Assembly: GCA_002339725.1 (NCBI GenBank)
Contig: DDKN01000052.1
Location: 5,777-69,336 of the forward strand
Length of the DNA stretch: 63,560 bases
Reading direction: 5' to 3'
From: Thiobacillus sp. UBA2597
Lineage (GTDB): Bacteria > Pseudomonadota > Gammaproteobacteria > Burkholderiales > Thiobacillaceae
The position numbers were made by a program, and so were the translations under genes. Numbering within the stretch: the stretch's first letter is position 1; each line of letters begins with the position of its first letter. The notes below the pieces were generated by a model that did not search any database, had not been told where the DNA came from, and saw only the letters and a program-made list of their open reading frames with translations. Shown one piece after another: positions 42,533 to 51,508 of this stretch.

Positions 42533-43258
42533 ATGATCAAGCTCGGCGTCAACATCGACCACATCGCCACCCTGCGCCAGGCGCGCGGCACGCCTTATCC
42601 CAGCCCGGTGCAGGCGGCGCTGCTGGCAGAGACGGCGGGGGCCGATTCGATCACCCTGCACCTGCGCGAGGACCGGCGCCACATCCAGGATGCCGACGTG
42701 CGCATCCTGCGCCAGTGCCTGCAGACCCGGATGAACCTGGAGATGGCGGTGACCGAGGAAATGATCGGCATCGCCCTCGATGTCAAACCCCAGGACGTCT
42801 GCCTGGTGCCCGAGCGGCGCCAGGAGCTGACCACCGAGGGCGGGCTGGACGTGGCCGGCCAGCTCGACCGCATCAAAGAGGCCTGCCAGCGTCTGGGTGC
42901 GGCCGGCATCCGGGTGTCGCTCTTCATCGATGCCGACACCGAGCAGCTGGATGCGGCCCGGGCGGCCGGCGCGCCGGTGGTGGAGATTCACACCGGCCGT
43001 TTCGCCGATGCCCGCAGCGAGGCGGAGGCCGCGAGCGAACTGGCCCGCATCGCGACCGCGGTGGCCTATGGCTTGCAGCTTGGGCTGCAGGTGAACGCCG
43101 GCCACGGCCTGCACTATCACAATGTGCAGGCGATCGCCGGCATCCCCGGCGTGGCCGAGCTGAACATCGGCCATGCCATCGTCGCCCAGGCCCTGTTCGT
43201 CGGTTGGGAAAAGGCGGTGGCGGAGATGAAGCGGCTGATGCTGGCGGCGGCTAGCTGA
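42533..43258 (+). CDS. pdxJ: PdxJ, pyridoxine 5'-phosphate synthase
   Basis: PdxJ closes the pyridine ring in deoxyxylulose-5-phosphate-dependent vitamin B6 synthesis. The 241-residue TIM-barrel protein has IKLGVNIDHIATLRQARGT, the LHLREDRRHIQD loop, RVSLFIDADTEQLDAA and the ending NAGHGLHYHNVQAIAGIP. ATG 42533 matches the conserved start. Its 3' end overlaps the convergent antiporter gene by eight bases. Confidence 0.97.
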   Translation: MIKLGVNIDHIATLRQARGTPYPSPVQAALLAETAGADSITLHLREDRRHIQDADVRILRQCLQTRMNLEMAVTEEMIGIALDVKPQDVCLVPERRQELTTEGGLDVAGQLDRIKEACQRLGAAGIRVSLFIDADTEQLDAARAAGAPVVEIHTGRFADARSEAEAASELARIATAVAYGLQLGLQVNAGHGLHYHNVQAIAGIPGVAELNIGHAIVAQALFVGWEKAVAEMKRLMLAAAS

Positions 43259-45212
43259 CGCCCAACGCCAGCTCGGCGGCGGCCAGGCCTTCCGGAGTGC
43301 CCCGCAGGATCAGGATGTCGTCCGCCTGCAAAATGGTGTTGGCATCGGGGTCGGAGCCGCGGATGCCGTGCCGGCGCACCGCGACCACGCTCACCCCGAT
43401 GTCGGTCAGCTTGAGCTCGCCCAGGCGCTTGCCGACGCATTTCAGATCGGGCGTGATATGCAACGGCAGCAAACGCTGCTGCTCATCCTGCGGCTGCCCG
43501 GCCTCGTCCAGGCCCGAAAAGAAGCCGCGCAGCGAGCTGTAGCGCTGCTCCCGCATCTGGCGGATGCGCTTGAGCACCGTGGCCAGCGGCACGCCGGCCA
43601 TGAGCAGGGTCTGCGAGCCGAGCATGAGGGCGCCTTCCAGCACCTCGGGCACCACCTCGGTGGCGCCGGCCTCCTTCAGCCGGTCAAGATCATTCTCGTC
43701 CACGGTGCGCACGATCACTGGCAGGCCCGGCTTGAGCTGCTGAATCGCCGCCAGCACCTTGAGCGCGGCGTGAGTGTCGGCGAAGGTGATGGCCACGGCA
43801 CGGGCACGCCGGATGCCGGCGGCCATCAGCACCTCGGTTCGGGTGCAGTCGCCGAACACCACGTTGTCGCCGGCCGCCACCGCGGCCTTGACCCGGCCCG
43901 GGTCGTCGTCCAGGGCCATAAACGGCACGCCTTCGGCCTCCAGCATGCGCGCCAGGCCCTGGCCGTTGCGGCCGTAGCCGCAGAGGATGACGTGGTCGGC
44001 GATGCCGAAGCTTTTGACCGCGATGGCATGCACGTCCTGGGCACGGTGCAACCATTCGCCGCCGGTCAGGCGCTGGACGATGTGATGGCTGTACTGCACC
44101 AACAGGGGGGCCGCGATCATGGACAACATCAAGGCGGCCAGCACGATCTGCTTCAGGTCGGGGGTGATCAGGCCGTGGCTGGCGGTGAGGCCGAGCAGCA
44201 CCAGGCCGAATTCGCCGCCCTGGGCCAAACCCAGGCCGGTGAGCAGGGCGACGTGGGGCGGCTCGCGCAGGGCCCAAACCAGGAGCGCGACCAGGATGAA
44301 CTTGAGCCCGATCAGGCCCAGGGTGGCCACGAGCAGGGCCTGCCAATGCTGGGCCACGGCATTGAGATCGAGCAGCATGCCGACCGAGATGAAGAACAGG
44401 CCCATCAGCACATCGCGAAACGGCCGGATGTCGCTTTCCACCTGGTAGCGGTATTCGGTTTCCGAGATCAGCACCCCGGCGACGAAGGCGCCCAGCGCCA
44501 GGGACAGGCCGGCTGCCTCGGTGGCATAGGCCAGGCCCAGGGTGATCAACAGCACATTGAGCATGAACAGCTCGCTCGATTTGCGCCGGGCGATCAGGTG
44601 GAACCAGGGGCGCAGCAGGCGCTGGCCGAGGATCAGAATCAGGCCCAGACCGATCACCGCCTTGAGCCCGGCCTGGGACAGCTCGCCCACCGGGTCGCCG
44701 CCGGAGGCGAGCGAGGGGATGAAGATCAAAAGCGGCACCACGGCCAGGTCCTGGAACAGCAGGGCGCCCAGGATCAGCTTGCCGTGCGGCTGATCCAGTT
44801 CGTGCTGCTCGGCCAACAGCTTGCTGACGATGGCGGTCGAGGACATGGCGAGCACCCCGCCCAGGGCGACCCCGGCCGCCCAGCCCAGGTCCAGCGCCAG
44901 ACCGACCGCCAGCCCGGCCAGCATGGTGAACACCACCTGCAGGCCGCCGAAGCCGAACACCTCGCGCCGCATTACCTTGAGCTTGGCCAGGGAAAACTCC
45001 AGGCCGATCGAGAACATCAGGAAGACCACGCCGAACTCGGCCAGATGCTGGGTCTGCTCCGGCTCGGGGGCAAGCTTGAGGGCCGACGGGCCGACGATGA
45101 TGCCGATCGCGATATAGCCGAGCAGGGCGGGCAGATGCAGGGCCCGAAACAGGGTGGTGGCCAACACCGCCGCGGCGAGGAGAAACACGATCAGGCCCAG
45201 GGTGGTGTGCAT
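43251..45212 (-). CDS. CPA2-family monovalent cation/proton antiporter with RCK domain (Kef-type)
   Basis: A 653-residue inner-membrane transporter. About 12-13 membrane helices fill residues 1-385 (LGLIVFLLAAAVLATTLF onward, with the SIGLEFSLAKLKVM signature). An RCK/TrkA-N domain follows (HVILCGYGRNGQGLARMLEA, near residue 410-530), then a TrkA-C domain (LGELKLTDIGVSVVAVRR). It is of the YbaL/KefB type and probably exchanges K+ for H+. It is divergent from kdsD with a 41-base gap; such Kef-type genes commonly sit beside kdsD. Confidence 0.88.
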   Translation of the reverse strand: MHTTLGLIVFLLAAAVLATTLFRALHLPALLGYIAIGIIVGPSALKLAPEPEQTQHLAEFGVVFLMFSIGLEFSLAKLKVMRREVFGFGGLQVVFTMLAGLAVGLALDLGWAAGVALGGVLAMSSTAIVSKLLAEQHELDQPHGKLILGALLFQDLAVVPLLIFIPSLASGGDPVGELSQAGLKAVIGLGLILILGQRLLRPWFHLIARRKSSELFMLNVLLITLGLAYATEAAGLSLALGAFVAGVLISETEYRYQVESDIRPFRDVLMGLFFISVGMLLDLNAVAQHWQALLVATLGLIGLKFILVALLVWALREPPHVALLTGLGLAQGGEFGLVLLGLTASHGLITPDLKQIVLAALMLSMIAAPLLVQYSHHIVQRLTGGEWLHRAQDVHAIAVKSFGIADHVILCGYGRNGQGLARMLEAEGVPFMALDDDPGRVKAAVAAGDNVVFGDCTRTEVLMAAGIRRARAVAITFADTHAALKVLAAIQQLKPGLPVIVRTVDENDLDRLKEAGATEVVPEVLEGALMLGSQTLLMAGVPLATVLKRIRQMREQRYSSLRGFFSGLDEAGQPQDEQQRLLPLHITPDLKCVGKRLGELKLTDIGVSVVAVRRHGIRGSDPDANTILQADDILILRGTPEGLAAAELALGVS

Positions 45213-45253
45213 GTGGAGGGGTATCCCGCTTGTCGTTATACTGACGGCCGATT

Positions 45254-46240
45254 ATGACATCCCCTGCCACGACTCCAGAACAGATCCTCGCGATTGCCCG
45301 CCGCACCTTGGACATCGAGGCCGCGGCGGTCAGCGCCCTGGCCGCCCGGCTCGATGGCGAGATCGTCGCCGCGGTCGAGATGATCCTCGCCTGTCGGGGC
45401 CGGGTGGTGGTCAGCGGCATGGGCAAGTCGGGCCACATCGCGCGCAAGATCGCGGCCTCGCTCGCCAGCACCGGCACGCCGGCCTTCTTCGTGCATCCGG
45501 CCGAGGCCAGCCATGGCGATCTGGGCATGATCACCGGCGACGATGTGGTGATCGCCCTGTCCAATTCCGGCGAGAGTGCCGAGCTGGTCGCCATCGTGCC
45601 CTTGATCAAACGGCGCGGTGCCCGCCTGATCGGCATGACCGGCAATCCCGATTCGACCCTGGGGCGGGCGTCGGACGTGCATCTCGATGCCAGCGTGGCG
45701 AGCGAGGCCTGCCCGCACAACCTGGCACCCACCGCCAGCACCACCGCCGCCCTGGCCCTAGGCGACGCCCTGGTGGTGGCTTTGCTTTCGGCGCGCGGCT
45801 TCAGCGCGGAGGACTTCGCCCGCACCCACCCCGGCGGTGCCCTGGGCCGGCGTCTGCTGGTGCATGTGCGAGACCTCATGCACAGCGGGGCGGCCCTGCC
45901 CGTGGTACCGGAGACGGCGAGCCTGAAGGAGGCCCTGCTCGAAATGACCCGCAAGGGCCTGGGCATGACTGCGGTGGTCGATGCCGGGCAGCGCCTGGTT
46001 GGGGTATTCACCGACGGCGATTTGCGCCGCTGTCTCGACCGCGGCGTGGATCTGCATGCCAGCGGCATCGCCGAACTGATGACGCGCCAGCCGATCACCG
46101 TGTCACAGGATGTGCTCGCCGCCGAAGCGGTGCACCTGATGGAGGCGCGCAAGATCAACGGCATCCTGGCGGTCGATGCCGAGGGCAGGCTGGTGGGGGC
46201 GCTCAACATGCATGATCTTTTGAAGGCGGGGGTGGTATGA
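45254..46240 (+). CDS. kdsD: KdsD, arabinose-5-phosphate isomerase
   Basis: KdsD converts ribulose-5-phosphate to arabinose-5-phosphate, the first step to Kdo. The 328-residue protein has an SIS domain (GRVVVSGMGKSGHIARKIAA, PAEASHGDLGMI) and two CBS domains (about residues 210-328). A TATACT hexamer at 45237-45242 may be its -10 box. It overlaps kdsC by four bases and begins the kdsD-kdsC-lptC-lptA-lptB-rpoN order typical of proteobacteria. Confidence 0.96.
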   Translation: MTSPATTPEQILAIARRTLDIEAAAVSALAARLDGEIVAAVEMILACRGRVVVSGMGKSGHIARKIAASLASTGTPAFFVHPAEASHGDLGMITGDDVVIALSNSGESAELVAIVPLIKRRGARLIGMTGNPDSTLGRASDVHLDASVASEACPHNLAPTASTTAALALGDALVVALLSARGFSAEDFARTHPGGALGRRLLVHVRDLMHSGAALPVVPETASLKEALLEMTRKGLGMTAVVDAGQRLVGVFTDGDLRRCLDRGVDLHASGIAELMTRQPITVSQDVLAAEAVHLMEARKINGILAVDAEGRLVGALNMHDLLKAGVV

Positions 46241-46767
46241 GCCTGGATGCCATCATGCAGCGGGCGCGCCAGGTGAAGATGCTGATCTTCGACGTCGACG
46301 GCGTGCTCACCGACGGCAGCCTGTTCTACGGCGACGACGGCCAGGAATACAAATCCTTCCATTCCCGCGACGGCCACGGCATCAAGATGCTGAGGGCGAG
46401 CGGGGTCGAGGCCGGCATCATCACCGGCCGCACCTCCAGTGTGGTGCTGCATCGCGCCAAGAATCTCGGCATCACCCATATCTTCCAGGGCGCCGACGAC
46501 AAACTGGCGGTCTATGAACGGCTGCTGGCCCAGACCGGTCTCAGCCCCGAGGAGACCGGCTACATGGGCGACGACGTCGTCGATCTGCCGGTGCTCAGGC
46601 GTTGCGGGCTGGCGATCAGCGTGCCCGAGGCGCACGAACTGGTGATCGGCCAGGTGCACTACATCACCCGGGCCCATGCCGGGCGGGGTGCCGCGCGCGA
46701 GGTGTGCGAACTGATCATGCGGGCCCAGGGCACCTGGGAGGCGCAAGTCGCCCATTACAACCGATGA
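46237..46767 (+). CDS. kdsC: KdsC, Kdo-8-phosphate phosphatase
   Basis: A 176-residue HAD-family phosphatase without a cap domain that releases Kdo. Motif I is IFDVDGVLTDGSLFY, followed by FHSRDGHGIKML, motif II in IITGRTSS, and motif III GYMGDDVVDLPVLRRCGL. It overlaps kdsD and lptC by four bases each, so the genes are probably translated together. Confidence 0.96.
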   Translation: MSLDAIMQRARQVKMLIFDVDGVLTDGSLFYGDDGQEYKSFHSRDGHGIKMLRASGVEAGIITGRTSSVVLHRAKNLGITHIFQGADDKLAVYERLLAQTGLSPEETGYMGDDVVDLPVLRRCGLAISVPEAHELVIGQVHYITRAHAGRGAAREVCELIMRAQGTWEAQVAHYNR

Positions 46768-47339
46768 CCAGACTGCACGCGGTGTCCTGGACCCCCTTGA
46801 TCGTCGCCGCCGTGCTGGCGGCGCTCACCTTCTGGCTCGACCGCGTGGCCCAGGTGGTGCAGCTGGTCGACAGCCGCGGTTTCGCCCATGAGCCGGACTA
46901 CATCGTCGAAAATTTCAAGGCGACCGCCTTCGATGTCGCGGGGCGGCCGCGCCATCAACTCGAGGCCAGGCGCATGGCCCATTACATGGATGACGACACC
47001 ACGCGCCTGGACCAGCCCCTGTTCACCCAGTTCAGCCCCGACCGGCCGCCGGTGAGCATACGCGCCCGGCGCGCCCTGGTGACGCCGACGGGCGACCATA
47101 TCTACTTCCTCGACGACGTCCACATGGTGCGCGCCGCCAGTTCCGGGCGCGGCCCACTCGAACTGACCACCTCGTTCCTCCAGGTCACGCCCGATGCCCG
47201 GCGCATGCAGACCGATCGTGGGGTGACGGTGCGCCAGGCCGGGTCCAGCATCCAGGCCGGCGCGATGCTGGCCGAGGGCGAAGACCCCATCATCCGCTTC
47301 AGCGGCAAAGTGAGAAGCCACTATGAAACGCGCAGCTAG
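46764..47339 (+). CDS. lptC: LptC, LPS transport bridge protein
   Basis: A 191-residue bitopic inner-membrane protein that passes LPS from LptB2FG to LptA. One N-terminal membrane helix (WTPLIVAAVLAALTFWL) is followed by a periplasmic beta-jellyroll with PDYIVENFKATAFDVAGRP and TDRGVTVRQAGSSIQAG. ATG 46764 overlaps the kdsC stop. Its last 17 bases overlap lptA. Confidence 0.93.
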   Translation: MTRLHAVSWTPLIVAAVLAALTFWLDRVAQVVQLVDSRGFAHEPDYIVENFKATAFDVAGRPRHQLEARRMAHYMDDDTTRLDQPLFTQFSPDRPPVSIRARRALVTPTGDHIYFLDDVHMVRAASSGRGPLELTTSFLQVTPDARRMQTDRGVTVRQAGSSIQAGAMLAEGEDPIIRFSGKVRSHYETRS

Positions 47340-47889
47340 CAGGACCCTTCGGCTGGGCCTGGGCGCACTGATGCTCGGCCTGTTGCTGGCCGCGCCGGTG
47401 CAGGCAGAACGGGCCGACCGCAGCAAACCGGTCAATATCGAGTCGGATACCCTCAAGGTGGACGACGCCCAGAAGCTGGCCATTTACGAAGGTAACGTGG
47501 TGCTGACCCAGGGCACCCTGCTGCTCACCGCCGACCGGCTCGATGTGCGCCAGGACGAGCGCGGCTTCACCTCGGGCGAGGCCCATGGCCTGAGCAAACC
47601 GGTCTATTTCCGCCAGAAGCAGGAGGCGCGCGACCAGTATGTCGAAGGCACCGGCAAACGCCTCGAATACGACGCCGTGACCGATACGGTCAAACTGTTC
47701 GGCAACGCCCGGCTCAAGCGGGGCGACGAGGAGGTGCGCGGCAACCTGATCATCTACGACGCCAAGACCGAAACCTATCGCGCGCTCGGCGCCGAGCAGG
47801 CCGGCGGCCCCGGCCGGGTGCGTGCCGTGATCAAGCCCAAGCCGAAGGATGCGGCCGGCAATGGCAAACCGGCGGGCGCGCGGCCATGA
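47323..47889 (+). CDS. lptA: LptA, periplasmic LPS-binding protein
   Basis: A 188-residue periplasmic OstA-fold protein that forms the LPS bridge to the outer membrane. The signal peptide (LRLGLGALMLGLLLAAPVQA) is cleaved near residue 28; the mature part has KPVNIESDTLKVDDAQKLAI and YEGNVVLTQGTLLLTADRL, then RLEYDAVTDTVKLFGNARL. It is coupled to lptC and lptB by overlaps. Confidence 0.95.
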   Translation: MKRAASRTLRLGLGALMLGLLLAAPVQAERADRSKPVNIESDTLKVDDAQKLAIYEGNVVLTQGTLLLTADRLDVRQDERGFTSGEAHGLSKPVYFRQKQEARDQYVEGTGKRLEYDAVTDTVKLFGNARLKRGDEEVRGNLIIYDAKTETYRALGAEQAGGPGRVRAVIKPKPKDAAGNGKPAGARP

Positions 47890-48608
47890 GCCAATTGCGC
47901 GCCGAGGGCCTGCGCAAGCGCTACAAGGCGCGCGAGGTCGTGCGCGATGTCTCGTTCGAGGTCAACAGCGGCGAGGTGGTCGGCCTGCTCGGCCCCAACG
48001 GTGCCGGCAAGACCACCTGCTTCTACATGGTGGTCGGCCTGGTGCGGGCCGACGGCGGCAAGATCAGTCTCGACGATGCCGAAATCACCCATCTGCCGGT
48101 CTACCGGCGCGCCCGGCTCGGGCTGAGCTATCTGCCGCAGGAGGCCTCGATCTTCCGCAAGCTCAGCGTGGCCGACAACATCGCCGCCGTGCTCGAGTTG
48201 CGCGGCTACGACGAGGGCCAGGTGCGCGAGCATCTGGAGTACCTGCTGGCCGATCTGCACATCACCCACCTGCGCGATGCCCTGGCGGTCAGCCTGTCCG
48301 GCGGCGAGCGGCGCCGGGTGGAGATCGCCCGCGCCCTGGCCCTGCAGCCGCGTTTCATCCTGCTCGACGAGCCGTTCGCCGGGATCGACCCGATCTCGGT
48401 GCTCGACATCCAGAAGATCATCCGTTTTCTCACCGAGCGCGACATCGGCGTGCTGATCACCGACCACAACGTGCGCGAGACCCTGGGCATCTGCGACCGG
48501 GCCTACATCATCAACGAGGGCCGGGTGCTGGCCGCCGGCGGCCCGGACGAGATCATTTATAATGACGAGGTCAGGAAGGTCTACCTCGGTGAACACTTCC
48601 GCCTCTAA
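47886..48608 (+). CDS. lptB: LptB, LPS export ATPase
   Basis: The ABC ATPase of the LPS exporter, working with LptF/LptG encoded at 22.7-24.9 kb. The 240-residue protein has Walker A GPNGAGKTT at about residues 37-45, the Q-loop LPQEASIFRKL, the ABC signature LSGGERRRVEIARAL and Walker B FILLDEPFAGIDP. It overlaps lptA by four bases; rpoN follows after 39 bases. Confidence 0.98.
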   Translation: MSQLRAEGLRKRYKAREVVRDVSFEVNSGEVVGLLGPNGAGKTTCFYMVVGLVRADGGKISLDDAEITHLPVYRRARLGLSYLPQEASIFRKLSVADNIAAVLELRGYDEGQVREHLEYLLADLHITHLRDALAVSLSGGERRRVEIARALALQPRFILLDEPFAGIDPISVLDIQKIIRFLTERDIGVLITDHNVRETLGICDRAYIINEGRVLAAGGPDEIIYNDEVRKVYLGEHFRL

Positions 48609-48647
48609 TCCGCGCGCCACCCCTTTTGCCCTGAGACGGCTCCAGCC

Positions 48648-50045
48648 GTGAAGCAAAGCCTTCAACTCCGACTCAACCAGCAGCTCACGCTGACGCCGCA
48701 ATTGCAGCAGTCGATTCGGCTGCTGCAGCTGTCGACCCTGGAATTGCAGCAGGAGATCAGTCAGGCACTGCAGGACAACCCGATGCTGGAACGGGCGGAT
48801 GCCGGCGAGGGCGGCGATTACGAATCAGCGGAGGCCGCGCCGGAGAGCAGTGGGCTGGAATCGGAAGAGGTCTACGCCGAACTGGCCTGGGGCGAACGCA
48901 GCCTGGCTGGGCCGGGCGCCAGCGACGAGGACGACGAACTGGGTTTCCAGCAGCCGGATACCAGTCAGGCCGGCCTGCGTCAGCACCTGCTCAATCAACT
49001 CTCGCTCACCCCGGTGAGCGAACGCGACCGGCACCTGGTCGGCCTGCTGATCGACGCCCTCGACGAGGATGGCTATCTTGGCGCCAGCCTGGACGAGCTG
49101 GCCGCCATGCTGCCGGAAGAGGCCGAATACGACCGGGTCGAGTTGGAGGCGGCGCTCAAGCTTTTGCAAAGCTTCGATCCGGTGGGGGTTGGCGCGCGCG
49201 ACCTTTCGGAATGCCTGTTGTTGCAGCTGGCGGCCTTGCCCCTGGACACGCCCTGGCTGGCCGAGGCCAAGCGTCTGGCGCGCGAAGGCCTGTCCATGCT
49301 GGCCGGCCATGAATACGGCAAGCTGAAGAAATGGCTGGGCATCAGCTCGGATGCCGACTTCCAGGCGGTGCGCCACTTGCTCACCAGCCTGAATCCGCGG
49401 CCGGGCGCAGGTTATGCTGCGGTCAATGCCCAGTACGTGGTACCCGATGTCCTGGTGCGCAAGGTGCACGGCCAGTGGCAGGCCAGTCTCAATCCGGACG
49501 CCATGCCCAAGCTGCGCATCAACGAGATGTACGCCGGCATCCTGCGCCAGAACCGCGCCGGCGGCAGCCTGCAGAGCCAGTTGCAGGAGGCGCGCTGGCT
49601 GATCAAGAACGTGCAGCAGCGCTTCGAGACCATCCTGCGGGTGGCCCAGGCCATCGTCGAGCGCCAGCGCCTGTTTTTCGAGCATGGGCCGACCGCGATG
49701 CGGCCCCTGATCCTGCGCGAAATCGCCGAGCAGCTCGATCTGCACGAGTCGACCGTATCCCGGGTGACCAGCCAGAAATACATGCTGACCCCGCGCGGCC
49801 TGTTCGAATTCAAATATTTCTTCTGCAGCTCGCTCGGCACCGAGGAAGGTGGCGCCGCCTCCAGTACCGCGATCAAGGCCCTGATCAAGCAGGCGATCGA
49901 GGCCGAGGACCGCGGCCACCCGCTGTCCGACAGCGCGATATCGACTATGCTGGGGAAGCAGGGCTATGTCGTCGCCCGCCGCACCGTTGCCAAATATCGC
50001 GAACAGATGCAGATTCCACCGGCCAATCAGCGCAAAGCCCTATGA
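48648..50045 (+). CDS. rpoN: RpoN, sigma-54
   Basis: The alternative sigma factor for enhancer-dependent promoters. The 465-residue protein has the Gln/Leu-rich activator-contact region (LNQQLTLTPQLQQSIRLLQL), a short acidic region, the core-binding domain, the DNA-binding helix-turn-helix (HESTVSRVTSQKYMLTPRGL) and the RpoN box ARRTVAKYREQMQIP near the C-terminus. GTG 48648 is the only start giving the canonical N-terminus. ptsN follows directly; the usual hpf gene between them is missing. Confidence 0.97.
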   Translation: MKQSLQLRLNQQLTLTPQLQQSIRLLQLSTLELQQEISQALQDNPMLERADAGEGGDYESAEAAPESSGLESEEVYAELAWGERSLAGPGASDEDDELGFQQPDTSQAGLRQHLLNQLSLTPVSERDRHLVGLLIDALDEDGYLGASLDELAAMLPEEAEYDRVELEAALKLLQSFDPVGVGARDLSECLLLQLAALPLDTPWLAEAKRLAREGLSMLAGHEYGKLKKWLGISSDADFQAVRHLLTSLNPRPGAGYAAVNAQYVVPDVLVRKVHGQWQASLNPDAMPKLRINEMYAGILRQNRAGGSLQSQLQEARWLIKNVQQRFETILRVAQAIVERQRLFFEHGPTAMRPLILREIAEQLDLHESTVSRVTSQKYMLTPRGLFEFKYFFCSSLGTEEGGAASSTAIKALIKQAIEAEDRGHPLSDSAISTMLGKQGYVVARRTVAKYREQMQIPPANQRKAL

Positions 50046-50103
50046 CTACCCTGTTTCATTCGTACCAGCCCATCTTTCGCCGTTTGCTGCACCCGAGGTG
50101 ACC

Positions 50104-50559
50104 ATGAATCTGATCAGTGCATTGTTGAAGCCGGAAAACGTCTTGGCCGATCTCGAGGCGGGCAGCCGCAAGCGCCTGTTCGAGGAAGCCGGCCGGCTGT
50201 TGCAGGCGAGCTATGCGGTGCCGGCCAACGAGGTGTTCGAGAGCCTGCAATCGCGCGAAAAGCTTGGTTCGACCGCCTTGGGTTACGGTATCGCCATTCC
50301 CCATGGCCGGATCAAGGGCCTGAAGGACACCGCCTGCGCCTTCATCCGCTTGAAGCAGCCGATCGACTTCGACGCCCCGGACGGCATGCCGGTGGACCTG
50401 GTGTTCGTGCTGCTGGCACCGGCCGCCGCCACCGATCTGCATTTGCAGATTCTGGGCGAACTGGCCCAGATGTTCAGCGAGAAGGCCATGCGCGACCAGT
50501 TGCGTGCCGCACCGGATGCCGCCACCCTGCATCGGCTGATCTGCGAATGGACAGCTTGA
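50104..50559 (+). CDS. ptsN: PtsN, nitrogen-related EIIA of the PTS
   Basis: A 151-residue EIIA-Ntr protein, a regulatory phosphocarrier that links nitrogen/carbon state to potassium uptake and other targets. The phosphorylatable His lies in LGYGIAIPHGRIKGL (about residue 65). ATG 50104 gives the conserved start (NLISALLKPENVL) and lies 58 bases after rpoN. It overlaps hprK by 13 bases. Confidence 0.94.
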   Translation: MNLISALLKPENVLADLEAGSRKRLFEEAGRLLQASYAVPANEVFESLQSREKLGSTALGYGIAIPHGRIKGLKDTACAFIRLKQPIDFDAPDGMPVDLVFVLLAPAAATDLHLQILGELAQMFSEKAMRDQLRAAPDAATLHRLICEWTA

Positions 50560-51500
50560 CCCCGTTCATCACGGTCAGTCAGTTGTATGAGCAGGCCCGG
50601 CAGCAGGTGCCGCTCGCCTGGGTGGCGGGCCAGACCGGCGGGGGGCGCCAGCTCACCTCCGATGCGGTGGAAAAATCGGCCGTCGCCCTGATCGGCTATT
50701 TCAACCTGGTCCATCCCAACCGCATCCAGATCCTGGGCAATACCGAGCTGGCCTATTTGCGTGGCCTGTCGGCGCAGGGGCAGGAACAGGCGCTCAATAA
50801 TCTGCTCGCCAGCGAATTGGCCATGGTGGTGGTCACCAATGGCGAACCGCCGCCGCCGGCCCTGTTGGCCATGGCCGAACAGCGCCAGGTCCCGGTGTTC
50901 ACCTCGCCCGAATCGAGCGCCCATCTGATGCGCATTTTGTCCCATGTGATGAGCCAGGCCCTGGCCGCCATGGTGACCCTGCACGGGGTCTTTCTCGAGG
51001 TGTCCGGCCTGGGGGTGCTGATCACCGGCGCCGCCGCCACCGGCAAGAGCGAGCTTGCCCTGGAGCTGATCAGCCGCGGCCATCGCCTGGTGGCCGACGA
51101 CATCCTCGAGGTCTATGCGGTCTCGCCCGACACCCTGGAGGGGCGCTGCCCCGAACTGCTGCGCGGTTTCATGGAGGTGCGCGGCCTGGGTGTGCTCGAC
51201 ATCCGCCACCTGTTCGGCGAGACCGCGGTCAAGTTCAAGAAGAACCTCAAGCTCATCGTGCAGCTCACGCCGGCCGAGCAATGGCAGGAGGTCGATCGGC
51301 TCGCCATCCCGGCGAGCAGCGAGACCATTCTCGGCGTCGAAATCCCCAAAGTCAGCATTCCGCTCGCGGTCGGACGCAACCTGGCGGTGCTGGTCGAGGT
51401 GGCGGTACGCAACCACATCCTCAAGCAGCATGGCATCGACAGCGCCGCAGAATTCGTCCAGCGCCAGCACCAGGCCCTGCAGGGCTACGAGCGGGGTTAG
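50547..51500 (+). CDS. hprK: HprK, HPr kinase/phosphorylase
   Basis: HprK phosphorylates Ser46 of HPr; in proteobacteria it belongs to a regulatory PTS without sugar permeases. The 317-residue protein has the N-terminal domain (about 1-130) and the kinase core with Walker A GAAATGKSE at about 158-166 (usually GDSGxGKSE), the RGHRLVADD motif, and the family signature MEVRGLGVLDIRHLFG. The P-loop keeps Gly, Lys and Ser, so it should bind ATP. rapZ follows after eight bases. Confidence 0.95.
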   Translation: MDSLTPFITVSQLYEQARQQVPLAWVAGQTGGGRQLTSDAVEKSAVALIGYFNLVHPNRIQILGNTELAYLRGLSAQGQEQALNNLLASELAMVVVTNGEPPPPALLAMAEQRQVPVFTSPESSAHLMRILSHVMSQALAAMVTLHGVFLEVSGLGVLITGAAATGKSELALELISRGHRLVADDILEVYAVSPDTLEGRCPELLRGFMEVRGLGVLDIRHLFGETAVKFKKNLKLIVQLTPAEQWQEVDRLAIPASSETILGVEIPKVSIPLAVGRNLAVLVEVAVRNHILKQHGIDSAAEFVQRQHQALQGYERG

Positions 51501-51508
51501 GGATTAGC

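Noticed and set aside
43690..46755. A 1021-codon open frame antisense to kdsD-kdsC and running in another frame of the antiporter gene
   Set aside because: It crosses three well-supported genes and has no recognisable domain.
48562..48647. A hidden small gene (hpf) between lptB and rpoN or between rpoN and ptsN
   Set aside because: The gaps are 39 and 58 bases, too short for it.
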